A stretch of 64,000 nucleotides of DNA from the NCBI RefSeq assembly GCF_905404315.1, contig NC_066281.1, forward strand, positions 10,692,001 to 10,756,000. The letters are read 5' to 3'. This DNA comes from Leptidea sinapis (Eukaryota > Arthropoda > Insecta > Lepidoptera > Pieridae). The notes under the pieces are model-generated. The model did not search any database and had not been told where the DNA came from. It saw only the letters and a list, made by a program, of their open reading frames with translations. Of this stretch, positions 40,201 through 55,200 are shown one piece after another (the first letter of the stretch is position 1; the number at the start of each line of letters is the position of its first letter). Both the position numbers and the translations under genes were made by a program.

Positions 40201-43200
40201 GATATTAAAATCGCGATAAAAAGTAACTGTTGATCGTAGATCGGTGAAAATTTGAAGTTGTATGTATTTTTTAATGCTGACTCATAATCAAACAAATTTA
40301 AAAAAAACGTGTGGACCACCCTTAACATTTAGGGGGATGAAAAATAGATGTTGTCAGATTCTCAGATCTACCCAATATGCACTCAAAATTTCATGAGAAT
40401 CGGTCAAGCCGTTTCGGAGGAGTTCAATGTTTAACACCATGACACGAGAATTTTGTATATTAGATAATAAACTTATATTTATTTACTGTTTGGATTAAGG
40501 GACTTGTGTCCAAAGCCGTTGATATTAAAAACAAAAGTAGTTTTATACTATGAACTCATATTGCACGCGATATGCGTGGAAGTTCGTGATGTTTAGCTCC
40601 CCTCTATTATAATGTGGGTCATTGGGTTAGGTAGCCACATGAATGCTATTATTAAAGCCGTTGAGAGAAAAGCAGCAGGTGGGGCTTAAGGCATGTATGG
40701 GAAATTAGTTCGCCACTATAAAAAGAGGGAACGACCGGTAAACCACGTTTTTATGAATCATTTCAAAGGATGACTAATCCTAAAAGCGTAAAAACATACA
40801 TGTTCGACTGTAAACGTAAATAATTATTATAGTTTTCAATGGATGCTTCAGGAAATGAGTCAAATATATTTTGATGTTGTTATTCATTGAGACTCAAAGG
40901 TTTCTGTACGTAATAATTAATGATAATGTCCGACGGAAACAGGATTTTCCAGCGGAAATTTATTGAGCCGTTTATTTTATTGGAAGTGAAAACTTCTTGA
41001 AGTACGTTAAGCAATTTTTGAACTGGAAATTCAAATTCAAATTTTAATTCAAAACACATCACTTAATGAAAGTAAAAAACTACCACCCATTTCAAAACGA
41101 ATGCCTGAAAAGAATGGGCGTAACAAATTCAGCGGGTCAATTTTTTTTTCATCGAAACAATACGTTCATAAAGTAATATTGTGCAATTAAACTTATTATT
41201 TAATAGCCTGAGGGCGGTCACTCCATTCCCAATCTGTGGTACCTATCATTAAGAAAGTCATTTATGTTATATTAACCTTTCCAACCCAAACGTTTTTTAA
41301 CAATTCTTTTGAATAACGTAATGCTTGTTTTAAACATTTTCTGGGATCTTGTTGTAAAAGCATATACATCGCTCCATGAAAGACTTACTAACTCGACTTA
41401 GCAGAGTAGTAGGCATTATAAGTTTATGTCTATTCCAGGTGTTAACATTATGGTTATGACAGTTTCTAGAAAATTCACTTATGTGCCTATGATCATACAT
41501 TACATTATCAAGAATATATTGAGAAGCAACAGTCAAGATGTTAATTTCTTTGAATTTTGCTCTCAATGATGATGTACAAACACTGAACTCGCGCGATGTG
41601 AGATTTGACAGGAATCTGACAGTTGAGTCAAACTGTTCTTTTTTATTTTAGGTTAATAATACATGCCTATCATCTATTGAATACTAGCTGAACCGACATA
41701 AAACGAATATGATGTAAGTAAAATACACCCTTATAACTTTTCTTAACAAAAAATAACGTTTAGGAACAAGTGTAAAGCTAAGAGTTTCACTTCTGACGTG
41801 CTGACGACTGATAGTTTTTTACACAACGACAGAGAATTACTCGTATTAAAATGAAGAACACTATTTTGAAAATGTGTTAATGTTATATTTTGAATTTAAC
41901 AAGAACTAAATTATTACCCACTCACTTTTTAGGCAAATTTTGTATAATATGATCTTGACTCACTTACGGAATTGCTTTTTTGTACATAATATCTTTAAAT
42001 ACAGGTGTTATGTATTTATTCATTTATTCACTGAGATTGATAAAATTATGAGAAGTACATAAAATAACCTAATAATCGAACACCTAATTTCGACAGGGCA
42101 GTATATTCGGCCGTTTCTTGGCCGAATTCGAATCTGTTGCCGTAACTAAAAAAAATAATTAAAACAACCGAAATCATATCTCCGGTCGAACAATAATAGC
42201 TGTTATCTGTTTCTTTTTTAAATTGAGATTAGTATATTTTGATAGGTTAGCAGTGCCTGATTAATCACGCGGCAAAAAGAGCAATTGCTACGGTTCCCCC
42301 GTGAAAGGGGGTCTCGCATATTTAAACCCACTCAATTCTGGTTGAGAGAGTTATATTGAATTTGCTTGATGTCACAAAAACGTGAAACGTTACAAATTTT
42401 CCAACTAAAGGCCGTTTTCAATAACCTATCTATCCTTAGTTTAACTTTACAGAGGTAGACAAATCTATCCGTTTACTCGCATTTCAATAACCTATCGACA
42501 TAAAGCATTGGACTATAACTATGGATAGATAAGATCTTGTCATTAAACGGTGACAACAATGTATCCGTAACTAACTATCCGTAAGAGATACGTTATTGAA
42601 AACGACTGTAAGACAATCCACGTCAGACACTCGGTAACAGTCTATTTCCAATATAGCTCAAATGCTCTTTGAAAGAATTTGGGAAGGGGCCCGCGCTTGC
42701 TAAATCCGGCTGGGTTAAAGAAGACACCAACAAGGGTGACAATGCGCTGGTTGTATATTGCTTGGGTTCAATCAACGGTGCACTTCGCGAATGAGATCCT
42801 GTGTTCGTCTTCTGCGCATTCAGATATTGACCGCTCTATATTTATCATGTTTAGTGTATGCATTATCTACTTACCACCGTCAGCGTAGGTCTCGGAGCCG
42901 TATCCATCTTGTAACCCATTAGCCCAGGTACCCTCATATTTCGCGTTGCTTGTAGTGCTTTGTCGGACTCCATAGCGCCCCTTGTAGCCCTGCGTCCATT
43001 CTCCGCGGTACAGCCAACGGTCACGAGTTTCAACGCCCAGCCCATGCCGTTTGCCGTTCTGCCATTGGCCCTCGAATGAGCTGCCACTGAAAAAGAAATA
43101 AATATTCAATTTATATTTAGTGTGATTACAAAATCAGCCAAAATACGTCAACTATTAGATAAATGCCTCCTCAAATGTTGGTCAAAAGTATCAGGGTTTT

Positions 43201-46200
43201 GCCTTCTGAAGGTACCATCATACCACATGTAACATAATCTACCTATTTTTTAATCATTTTTGTAAAAGGAACAACGTTAGGGCATTATAAAACAAAACAG
43301 GCGAGGGAAACAGGAATCATTTGTTAAGATTTGTAAATGTGGAAACCTCAATTTTGGCTTTTTTTTTTATAAAAGAGGACGCAAGCGGGCAAGAGGCTCA
43401 CGGTATGGGGAGTGGTGAGGCAATCGTCCAGGGAGATCCGCAACAATAGGTGTCAAGAGATCCGTTGCCGGCCTTTAATGTGGGAGAATGCTCTTTTCTT
43501 GAAGGTCCCTAAGTCGTTTTGGTTTGGGAAAGCAGCAGCCGGTAATTGAATCCACAAAGTTCCTGTGCAAGGCAAGAAATTTCTGTCAAAACGCGCGGTT
43601 TTGGAATGCCAGACGTCAACGGGATGCGGGTGGTATTTTGCATTTTGACGTAATGTCCAGTGTTGTTGTCTTCGACCGCTGGAATCAACCCGTTTATTAT
43701 ATTAAAAACTTCGACCATTTCCCGCCATTTCACATATTTTAATCGTAGTTAATATTAAATCACAATAATGTAATCAGGTGTCAAATGTAACAGAATTGCA
43801 GTGTATATAGTCAGTCATTTTCAAGACACTTAAAAAGTAAGCTAGGTTTTAGTCGTATGTTTCTGTATAGTACTCTCGATAGATATACAAAACACTTCAC
43901 TTGTCGAAGAACATAAAAAATTGAAACAGCCACGTACTTTTAGAACTGAAAATACGGTTAAAGCCAGACACTAAAATACCGGAAATCCTATAAGAAAACA
44001 AAAACAATTCTCGCGAGAAATAAAGATTGCCTCTAGGACTCTTTCGTGTATTATCAATGAAGACATAAATCTTGGTGTTTATCGTCGAAATACATACATA
44101 CTATAAATTAATAACTACAGTTGAATATAGTGGTTAAATGCTTAATATAAAATGCTTGCTGTTTCGATACTCGGATGAAAAGCACAGAAATGTCCTATTC
44201 ACTGATCAAAATACTTTCAAAGTTTATGAGCACTCTTACAATCAAACACATATTTTTTATGAAAGTTCGGGACGAGACGACCAAGACGTTGGTTATTAAT
44301 ATCATTACAATGCCCTGCCCATTACAATGCAGTGCCGTTCAGGATTCTTGAAAAACCCCAAAAATTCTGAGCGGCACTACTACTGCGCTCGTCACCTTGA
44401 GACATAAGATGTTAATTCTCATTTTCCCAGTTTTTCTAGCCACCAATTTCACTAGCGCCCTTCAGACCGAAACACAGTAATGCTTACACATTACTGCTTC
44501 ACGGCAGAAATAGGCGCCGTTGTGGTACCCATAATCTAGCCGGCATCCTTTGCAAAGAAGGTAAATAACTATGCTCATAGATATTGATCGGAAGAAGCTT
44601 CGGATTTGGTGGGGGGTATCTTATCAACGAGTCACAAAGCTCTAATTTCGTGAAAAAGCTTTGAAGACTTCAGCCAAAGTGTATTAAGAGACTGCTAGAT
44701 AGTGTTGTGAAAACTCGTAGCAATCCGTTTTTTAAAAATGAAAATGATATGATGAAATACATAAATAAAAAAAAACATATACATGATGGAATACATTTTT
44801 TGTAATTAATCGCACTCTTCGTAATTCATGCTTATTAAAAATTAATTTCTAATTTAAAGTTTGTTTTTTTTTTTTTTATATTTTATTAAAGAAGCCCATT
44901 TTTAACAATCTTAATTTGATCTAAATATATAATATAAGTCCAGTGACCTGATGTTTGATTCCAATGAACTCTTAAACTAATGAGCGGATTTAAATGGGGA
45001 TTACTTCTATTCATGGAGTGCGTTTTAGTCCAACTTGAGTGATAGGGACCCATAATTATTTTTATTTCCAATATTTGTTTTGTATGGACATATTTTCTAT
45101 GAGAGAATTTATTAATGCACGGTTTGACAGTTCTGCTGTGAAACAATTTCATTATAACAACAGGGAGCATGATATATTATTGACAAATTCATAAAAAAAC
45201 ATTATTTTATTTATTACGTAAAGAAAAACGTCTAGCGTCCGTTCAGCTAGTAAGAAATAAAAATAAATATGGGTTGTTGGACAAGTCGGACCAAACTGCA
45301 CTCCATGAAGTAATCCCCATTAAAATCCATTCATTAGTTTAAGTTCACAAAAATCGTCACCTTTTTGCTCTTAATAGTGATTTTCATTATTATAACAGGT
45401 TAAATTAGTTAAGTTAGTTTGATAACTATCAGTTAGGTTAACAATTATAGGTAATAAGGGATTGCTTGTAACTAATTCTAGTAGGCTTCATAAGATACAT
45501 AATAGCTTTAAGGGTAAATGTATACACTTCTATAATAAAGGCCCAGCTTACTGTTCAGGCATTATCTATAAATAAATTTAAAAGTCTTATAAAAAAATTG
45601 CTCTGTCGTAAATCCTATTACTCCACTGCTGAATATCTAAATGATCGGACAGCCTGGGACTAGATTGTGATTATTTTATAGCGATAGAAATGACTGTACA
45701 ATATTGTATATTTTTATTGAAAAGAGCGCAAAAAAAGAATGCTGGGAGAGTTTCTTGCGCCTCTTCTTCTCTCTCAGAGCGCCATTTGTTTCCGAAGCGG
45801 TAGTAGTATCTAGTAGTTATTAGAAATTACATCAAAAAGAATTCTAAAGGAATCCATTTTGAGAAAATTTATCCTTTTATGCCTTTTAGGAGTTCACTGG
45901 AAAAAATCATCACGACACTGTATTTATATATATTAAGATAATATTTGTAAATGTATTACAAATTACATTCCATGATTACAATTGGAAGTATATGATCGAA
46001 TAGTTTCAAACTTCAGTATTATGCGTCGGTTCGTTCTGTTGGAGAGTACAATTCGTAGCCAGTAACTATTTATATCGCGGTATAATTGTGTAAGTATAGT
46101 GTTGTTGTATAACGTGCCTTTCGCAGAGTAAGCGTATCGGAATATTTCAAGTAAACTAGCTCTATTATCGCTGACCTTGAAAGGAAAACAAAGCGGACAT

Positions 46201-49200
46201 TCTTAAATTATTCATGTACACAGGACGTGTTTACAATGGTTATATTCCTAACAGCGTCGAAGCTACGCGCCTCGTATACTTATTTAGTTTAGGATCAATT
46301 TCACCAATAATGATATTATTATACGAGAATAACTATTCCACGTAGTGATAAAATTATTACTGCACTGTTACATCTGGCCCATACTTCTATAAGGATTTGA
46401 GGTGTGGACTATTAAAGAAGAACTCAGGAAACGTATAGAAGCTTTGGAAATGTGGGCATATAGATCAGAGGCGTGCATATCGTTTAGGCAATTTGGCAGT
46501 GCCTACCTCGTTATGAACCTAAATAAATATAGCACTAGTGTTAAATTTAATTAAGTATATAATTACTTATATATATAATTACTTCTATTGAACACGAATA
46601 TATAAAAAAATTCTTACTCTAGATACTAAATACCTACGGTAATCAATCTTTGCTTATTCCAAAGCTTAACGAGGACTAGTTATATCCACAGTGACTACCT
46701 TACTAGAAAACTAATGCACGCCCCTGATATAGACGTATGTTGGCCATTAGTAGGACTGACAAGATCACGAATGTGGAAGTTCTGCGCCGCGTCAATCAAA
46801 AACGCGAACTCATGCAAAACATCATGATGAGGATTGTCGCTTATTTGGGGCACGTGCTTAGGCGCGAGAAGTACGAACTCCTACAACTCATCATGATGGG
46901 GAAAGTTGCCGAAAGAAGAGTCGTAGGTCGCAGAAAAAATTCTGCGCAACATCCGAGAGTGGACAGGAATCGCGAGTGCGGCAGAACTGCTTCGAACCGC
47001 GAAGAACTAAAAAATTTAAAATTATTAAGATGATTGCCAACCTTCGCTAGACGGAGAGGCACGTGAAAAGGAAGATAAAATTATTCGTTGCTTTTACTCT
47101 CAGAATAACTCATTGTACGTTTCATCACTTTGTAAGGACAAAGAGTATAAACTATTCTTTGATAAGTGTTATTATAGCAAATGAATGTAAAAGCAAACAA
47201 ATTAAATTGGGTTTTGCCAATGTCATTGACATTTTTAATTTAGTTGTCACTTTGAACTTGTGTCAATGTTTCGACACGGACTAGTAAAAAAAGAGTAGTT
47301 TACTGGTCCGTGTGTTTCAAGTGTTATTTTTTCAAATAAATTATGTGTAAAGTTGTGCTGCATGGTGTTTAAAATAGATTCAGTTTGTATTTTATTTACT
47401 GCTTTTTTTTTAAAGTGCAAACTGGCTAATACACGAATGCTTAATTCTTACAACATTGAACGTCTCAAAATAAAATAGTTATCTTCACTATCGCTTGTAC
47501 TGTCTGATAACATTCTTCTCAAACGTTGCATTTTTAAATAATATTTTCTCTGATTTGCAATGCAATGCACAATTATGAATCTATCTTCGTTCAGTTTTAA
47601 TGTACTATGTACGCTCAGCTGACATCAAAATTTGACACCATTTTGATTTTAACCGAGGAATTGGTGGTATAAGAGTTATATGGTTATACTCTCGTATAAC
47701 TTTGTTTTTCTCAGGATAAGTAGTTGATGAAACTAAGATATGGTTATATGAGGGTAAATAACAGCTTTATAGGAATATAAAAATCCTTTATACCTAGGAA
47801 TAAAACTTATTCTAATTTGGTGAAACCCGACCTTAGTAAGGAAGTTATCGTCACGAGCTATTTAGTTTAGAGAATTGTTTCTAATAGTATATTTATTGTC
47901 GATAATAACTAACTTAAGTAAATAGGTACCTACACATGTTTTCTCTTTAATTTATTGAGTGTGAGAATCATATTAGTTTGACAGTAGATACAATGTATGC
48001 TATTTCATATGAACCGGAGCCCGGCGTGAAGCATGGCTTTGGCCAACCCACGCGGATGACGCACCTATTTCATTATTTCATGAAAATGACATGGGTTTGA
48101 TATGAATTTCAACGCTATTTGCTACGTTGTATACTGGGTGGCCGAGAAGTTGTCGTCCAAAGCTAAAAATTTGAATTTGGCTCATTTTATTGGCCAATGT
48201 TCTGGGAAGTTATTAAAAATAGTTAGAAGCCATAGCCCCATTTTATTTTGTTTTTGATACCTTGAACATTTTCATGAATTTAGCTGTAGCAGTTATTTAG
48301 TTCCGCATTGTCTAAACTATTCATAGTTTCTTATGTGGTTATGTCAACTTAAGTTAATGATTATCAACAATAAAATTAACTAAAAGTGTTCAAAAAAAAT
48401 TAGGAAAAAATCCTAAACCACAATTAGGTGAAAAAAACGGATAAAAGGGGAAAAAATTAGTATCTCCTAAACTACGCAAAATCGTAGAACATACATAGGG
48501 GTATTTCGGATACTCATCACCGTGAGGCTTTCATATTTTAGCTTTGTACGTCAACTTCTCCACCACCCTGTATATACGTATGTATATCATCATTGCTTTG
48601 ACAAGTTTTTCCTAACGTAACATAGTCTCTGAATGATTAAGATGAATAATCTATATTAATTTATTTACAACAACAATATAATATTGCAGCATCATTTCGT
48701 AAACGTCATTAAGTTTTTTTTTTATGAAAATAGGGGACAATACCATCAGGACGTTCAGCTGATGATAATTGATACGCCCTACCCCATTACAATGCAGATT
48801 ATTGAAAAACCCAAAAATTCTAAGCGGCACTACAACTGCGCTCGTCACCTTGAGACCTTGAGTCAAGTCTCATTTGCCCAGTAATTTCACTAGCTACGGC
48901 GCCCTTCAGACCGAAACACAGTAATGCTTACACATTACTGCTTCACGGCAGAAATAGGCGCCGTTGTCATACCCATAATATAGCCGCAAAATAAAGCTTC
49001 CTGACGCCTAAATGTTCGTATTATATTTTTTGAACTTGAGTCATACCCATGCCTAGGCTTGCCCGTATCTGCTGATAGGTCACTCTCTTATCTTCCTCTA
49101 TCATGCGTCGCACAGCACTGATGTTATCTTCAGTAGTTGCTGGACGTCCCTCACGCGGACCATCATTGAGATTGCTACGTACACGCTTAACTTCGACACT

Positions 49201-52200
49201 TTGAGACATAGTATTATGATAAGTCAGTGAAACTTAAGCCCATTAATTTCACTAGCCACGGTGCCCTTCAGACCGAAACACAATAATGCTTGCACATTAC
49301 TGCTTCACAGTATCAAATGGCGCCACTATGGTATCCAGTATCCACCATGGTGAGTTGCTTACTCAGAATGTTTTGAGGTTTGAGCGATTTTTTATGATTT
49401 CAAATGTGACCTTCAACCAGACGAGTCATTTGACAATTGCTTCACCACGACTACGCGCCCGCGCATTCGGCACTCAAACCATGGGACTTCCTGGACACCA
49501 CACCGGTCAAAGTCACGGGCTAACCTCCTTACAGTCGTGATATAGCACCGTGTGACTTTTTACTCCCTCAAATAAAAATAAAACAACTGAAAGGGAATCA
49601 GTCTACGTCGTAGGAAGATGCACTAACAGCCTTCGAGAAGGCCGTAGAAAAGTTGTCTGTGACAGAATGGAAAAGTGTTACGAAATCTATTTAAGACTTG
49701 AGGCATGACACTTTATATAGAGGCTGGTGGAAAAAGATTGAATAAAATTATTTTATCCATACAAGGTGATTTTTTAGTTTCTCAAAAGTTTCTTTTTTTA
49801 GGACACACTGCAAATAATAAAAACTGCTATTTCCGCTGCTGGTGGCACTGTTCTATGATACAGCGGATATCCCTTGTCATTGTGTATATTATAGTATTTT
49901 TAATAGTATTTCCCTACAAACATTACTATATCCTATTTCATCCCCATGTAGGTCAAAGTTACAAAAATGCTCGAACAAATTTTTATAAATTACTACTTAT
50001 CAAGTGCCTAAATACAAAGTTTCATGGTTTTATCTCCGAAAATGACAAATTCCCATGCAAACTTCCTTCTCCTATTTGAACCCCTACATTTTTATTCACA
50101 ATTAAAAGTAGCCGATGTCCTTTTCCAAGCCCTGGTCTATCTCTGTATTAAATTTGATAAAATCAGTTCGGTGGTTTCAGCGTGAAAGCGTAAAAAAACA
50201 AACTTGCATTCACATTTATACTTGCATTCACATTCACATTTAATAATAAAGGAACTAATGACATTCACTAATCTGTGGCCACATTCTAGAAATCTGCGAT
50301 TCGACAGTGTGATATGTTCAGTACAGTTCGGTAATTCTACACCTCTGCGCCTATTTACGTGTCTTACTCATTATCATCCACCGCCATTCTTCGAATCAAA
50401 ATTAGTCATTTCATTATTCGGGAATCGCTTCGTTAATGGTTTACATTCGATCCTAATTAGTACTGAAACGACTCACAAGGTTTAATTATTCAGCTTTTTA
50501 TAAATGATAAAGATATCTCAGTTAAATTTATAACATTTCAGTACCTACTCGTTCGCTGAGCTCATAATATTAACTTATTGGATCTATTTTGATCAACTTA
50601 ATGCGATGTGTGTTTGGTTTCATCTCATTGATGGTTGAGTTGCAATTTAGTTTCAAGAATTTATCTTATTATTCTTTTACGGAAATTTTCATTTATCGGA
50701 AAGAATCATTCATTGTTGGATCTTAACATATCAGATTTGTATCATAATTACCACAATTTCTTATCATTACTTGCGGACGATTGTAGCTGACAAGCTAGAG
50801 TTATATGCCTGACTAGTTTTTGCGGTCTCCACGGCCCATGTCCTATGTCGCTGTAAAAGCCTTCAGGGCTAACAGCATAGAGGAGGTTTTTAGTCGGTAT
50901 GGGGTGTCTGCTTGCGCGCACACACTAGTCCGACATATTACGCCCCGTTTAGGGGCGTCAATTCGTAACTGTATTGTCCTTCTCTCGAAAAATATAATAA
51001 TAAGTCCACTTAGTAAGTCTTTTGTGGGATGATGTACGTAGTCGCGCCATAAATACACATTATATGTATGTTACAATTAAAAATAAATAAAATGTTACAT
51101 TTAAATATGGAAACTGACGTTTTTATATGATTGTTGATTGAGTTGTCTCATTTGGCGCCAATACAGTACAATAAAACCAATCCGTACGAATGGCAGTGAA
51201 GAATTTTCCCATGTAAAGAGTGCGTGCTTCTATTGATAACTTGCCTCAACGTTTATAGGACTGTATTGCATTGGAAAACGCGGATAAAATAAATATGCAG
51301 AGTTAAGAGAGACATTAAATTTTATTATGTTCATTGATTAACGCTTACTTAATAGCAAAATTATTATGGCTAGCATTAGTCATCACAAGATATTTTTAAA
51401 GCATCATACATCACCTGCTACTTTGGAGACGAATGCCAAAACAGTACCTCTACGTAACAAGCAAATCGGTCAAGAAGTTGCGAGTGGCACGCTTTCGTCA
51501 GCGTACAGTCTCTTTATACTTTTAAATCTTGACACAATTCTCGTTCTTATAATCTTTGTTTTGTCTATTGTTTTCAGTTTTTGTGTCACAGTATAATGAC
51601 GACCTTAGATAATTTATACCAAAGAGGATGTAAATACTACGTAATAAGAGGCGGGACTTCTTAACAATAACTTAATTAAAAATTGACATTTAAGTAGTTT
51701 CGTATGAACCGTTCAGTGAGATTTGACATAAGTTTGAAATAGTAATTACAATTGGGCCACGAAATATAATCCGGCTAAGTTTGAAATCGAACATTTGCTT
51801 AAAACGTAGTGGATTTCGGCTATCTCCGTGTTTTACAAGATTATAGCCATTTCATACAATCGAGTGGATCGCTTTTTCCTTAGAAAGCTTCGCTAGGCTG
51901 ATTTATACGTCTGGATACAGCCTCTTGCTGCTAGACAACCGATGAAAACAGGCCAGGTTTATTACTTTAGTGTGCGTGACAAGCTACGTCTTACACTCGC
52001 GATTTGTATTTCACTTTGAGTTAGTGTGCGTGCATTGCTCAAAATAGAGGTTAATTGTTGACAGTTTCTAAACTCAATTTTTTTCGACTTTTTCACTGCT
52101 GTCACAGTCTATCTAGACATATGAATGATCTAAGATGACGATGTTTGAGCATCCGGTAACGAATACTGTACATAACTATTTTTTTGTAATAAAGCTTATA

Positions 52201-55200
52201 ACAATATTACAAAAAGGTCGGGGAAAAAGTTTTTTTGCATTTTATATTAATACTCAAGACATTTTATTCAATTGGTTTTACAAATTACGAGCATAAAAAA
52301 TAAATAGAAAATGAATAAGTTTTTGTCATATGGTAGGGGTGTTGGCAATCCTCTCTTGATATTATCCTGATAGTGCCTAAATAATTCAGAAAAAACTGAA
52401 ACAGCTGGAAACCTGAAGGGGCAAGATTAGGGCTATAATATGTTGGATGCAGCTTCCAGCCAAACTATATAACGTAACTCAGAAGAAGCAATGAGGAGAA
52501 TAACATTATCATGGAAAAAATTCTGGTCGCATTAAGAAATATTAAGAGGCCCACATATGAATGCCTCTATATGGCTGTCAATTTCAGTGCAGGCATTCAT
52601 AAAAGTTATAAAACAAAAAATAGATAAGACACAAAAAAGAATGGTGAAAAGCATAATGCGGATCAGGAAGGTAAAAAAAGTACGTATCGTTAAAGTTAAA
52701 TTCTTATGTCTTCTAAGAAAGAAAACCAAGATTACCGATACACGCACTAACATTGAAATAGCAATGGGCTGGCCACATTGCATGCTACACGAACAGAGGG
52801 TGTACAATAGAGACCACCAAATGGAAAGGACCACCAGGCAAAAGAAGCACCGGTAGACCAAAGCAGCGATGGGCAAACGACATTGTGCAGGCGGTGGGGA
52901 GAAAGTGAATCGATCAGGGCAAGGATAGAGAAAAGTGGAAAAAGTTGGAGGAGGCCTATACCCAAAATGGGGTCCATAACCAAAAAATTAAATGGGGAAA
53001 AACTAATTAATTTGGTTACTTTAATTAAAGGAACACTAGATTTTAGGCACATCAAATTACTATAACATTTGAAAGTAAAATGGAATAAATGGCTAATTAT
53101 TATTTTAATAAGCATGTGTGTTGTTTAGCGATATTGTGATTAAAGAAAACACCTTTTCTCTTGATGAATTAAGCCGCTTTCTTTCAACTTCTTCATTTAC
53201 TATCAGTTACTAATTAATATAGAGTATAATATAATATAAAAGAGCAATGCTGATTTGTAGGTTAAGTTTGCCAGTTTTAAAAACGTACCCATTGCGTGAC
53301 ATTGGCCCACATGTTACTAGGTCACAGTCGCCATTTGGTATGAGTTTTGGTGTCAATTGTTGTGTTCCTATTGTAGTACCTCTACCTAATAATTATAATA
53401 GGCTTCCTTTTTTAAATGTATCCTTTCGTACGGACCAATTCTGATCAATTGTTTTCAAGAACTAAAGAATTGAGTCCATTACAGAAGCCCGACGAGATAG
53501 TCCTCGTCCTGTATTCGTTTAACACCACTCACACACACATCAGAAATCACACACCTACAATAGCATTACACACAAATAGTCACACACTTACATACATTCA
53601 CACATATATACTCGCCGGCGAGTGCAAAATCAGTGCCATGCACTTGATCAGATTTACGCCCAATTTAGTTTTGTTCAGTCTCAATCCTAAAATGGTGACC
53701 GGCGATAATTCTTTCGATCCATTTCCTGCTTCAGGCTTTCAATAGCGGATCTATGTAGCGTTCATAAAACCCACGGAAGGACTTATTGGTTTTTCTGTAT
53801 TATAAGGATTTGGATATTAAGATAGGCATATTGCTATTTTGGCATATAGAAATGAAGATTCAGAATTTTAGGCTGAGATCTATAGGTCTATCTTAGTCAG
53901 ACTTTTCTTACGTAAAACTTAGCTAAGTTTAACCTTAGCGTAATCTTTGATTACGTTTTTACACGCTTTTTATTAGCTTCACCTGTATGTATGTTTGTTT
54001 CTGACCAAATCATTTGGGCGAGATTTTAACCCAATTTAAACGGCCAGATTTCGTTCAAACTTCGTAGATTTATCGAGGACCGTTGACAATACATTAATTG
54101 GATAAAATTATTCCATTTTTCAATTAGCAAAATAAGATTTTTGTTAATTTATATAATTTTTTCATCTATCGTCGATAAGGCAGGAATTGATGTTCATTTT
54201 AAATTTCAACCATTATTTTTTCAACCAAAGCGTGTTTTTTAGTCTATTTTAACTGTTTTACTTAAGCCAAGACAGCCGAATGCAAAACCCAAGTTCGCGT
54301 TCTATCACACTCAGCTAAGTTTTACGTAAGTAAAGTCTAAGTACGCTCTATATATCTCAGCCTAAATAATCTTAAACTACAAATCAGATTAAAAAACAAC
54401 CGAAATACAAGATATGATCACGAGGAAATGCTGATACAGATTTTATTTCTGTTCTATAAAATTGTGTATGAAATAATAATAAATAAAGGAGCTTTCTTCC
54501 ACGTACTACAAAGCTGTGGAATGAGCTTCCTTGTGCGGTGTTTCCGGGACGATACGACATGGGTACCTTCAAAGAAATCGCATACACCTTTCTTAAAGGC
54601 CGGCAACGCTCTTGTGATTCGTCTGGTGTTGCAAGAGAATGTGGGCGGCGGTGATCACTTAACACCAGGTGATCCGTACGCTCGTTTGTCCTCCTATTCC
54701 ATAAAAAAAAATCAATCAGAAGAGCTTATTCTATTATAGTCTTCATACACGCTTCACGCCTGCTTTCATAAAAGCCTCACGCACGCAATTCAGTATCGAA
54801 TCCAATTTACAACATGTCCTATTATAACAAACACCAAAAGAATGGCGTAAATTTCGTAATAACCGACAAAATAAAGAGATTTTGCGTTTTAATTATATTA
54901 ACATGCGTTATTTGAATACATAAGGTACATTTATCTTAAATAGGTCAAACTCTAAAATTATTCACTATTTGCAGTCCTCATAGAACTGTAAACTTGTTCA
55001 ATAAATACCTATATGGAGATTTAATTGGTCTCATGTACCAATGTACAATCATGTTAGGAAAAGCGCATAAAGTTTTTTTCTTTGATTAACGCGAGTGTTA
55101 CACAGTTAAATAAAACATTGAAATAAATGGCGCTAAACTTCATAATGACAACTATGACAAGTACTATCTATGACTCATTTCATCCGCAGTCCCCGTAAAA

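Noticed and set aside
49705..50079. 124-codon plus-strand open frame with hydrophobic middle
   Set aside because: Its second half lies inside the reversed Lep1-type Helitron; no conserved protein pattern.
52556..53115. Overlapping open frames of 99-122 codons on both strands
   Set aside because: The recognisable content is an RTE C-terminus broken by frameshifts; the other frames have no motif.
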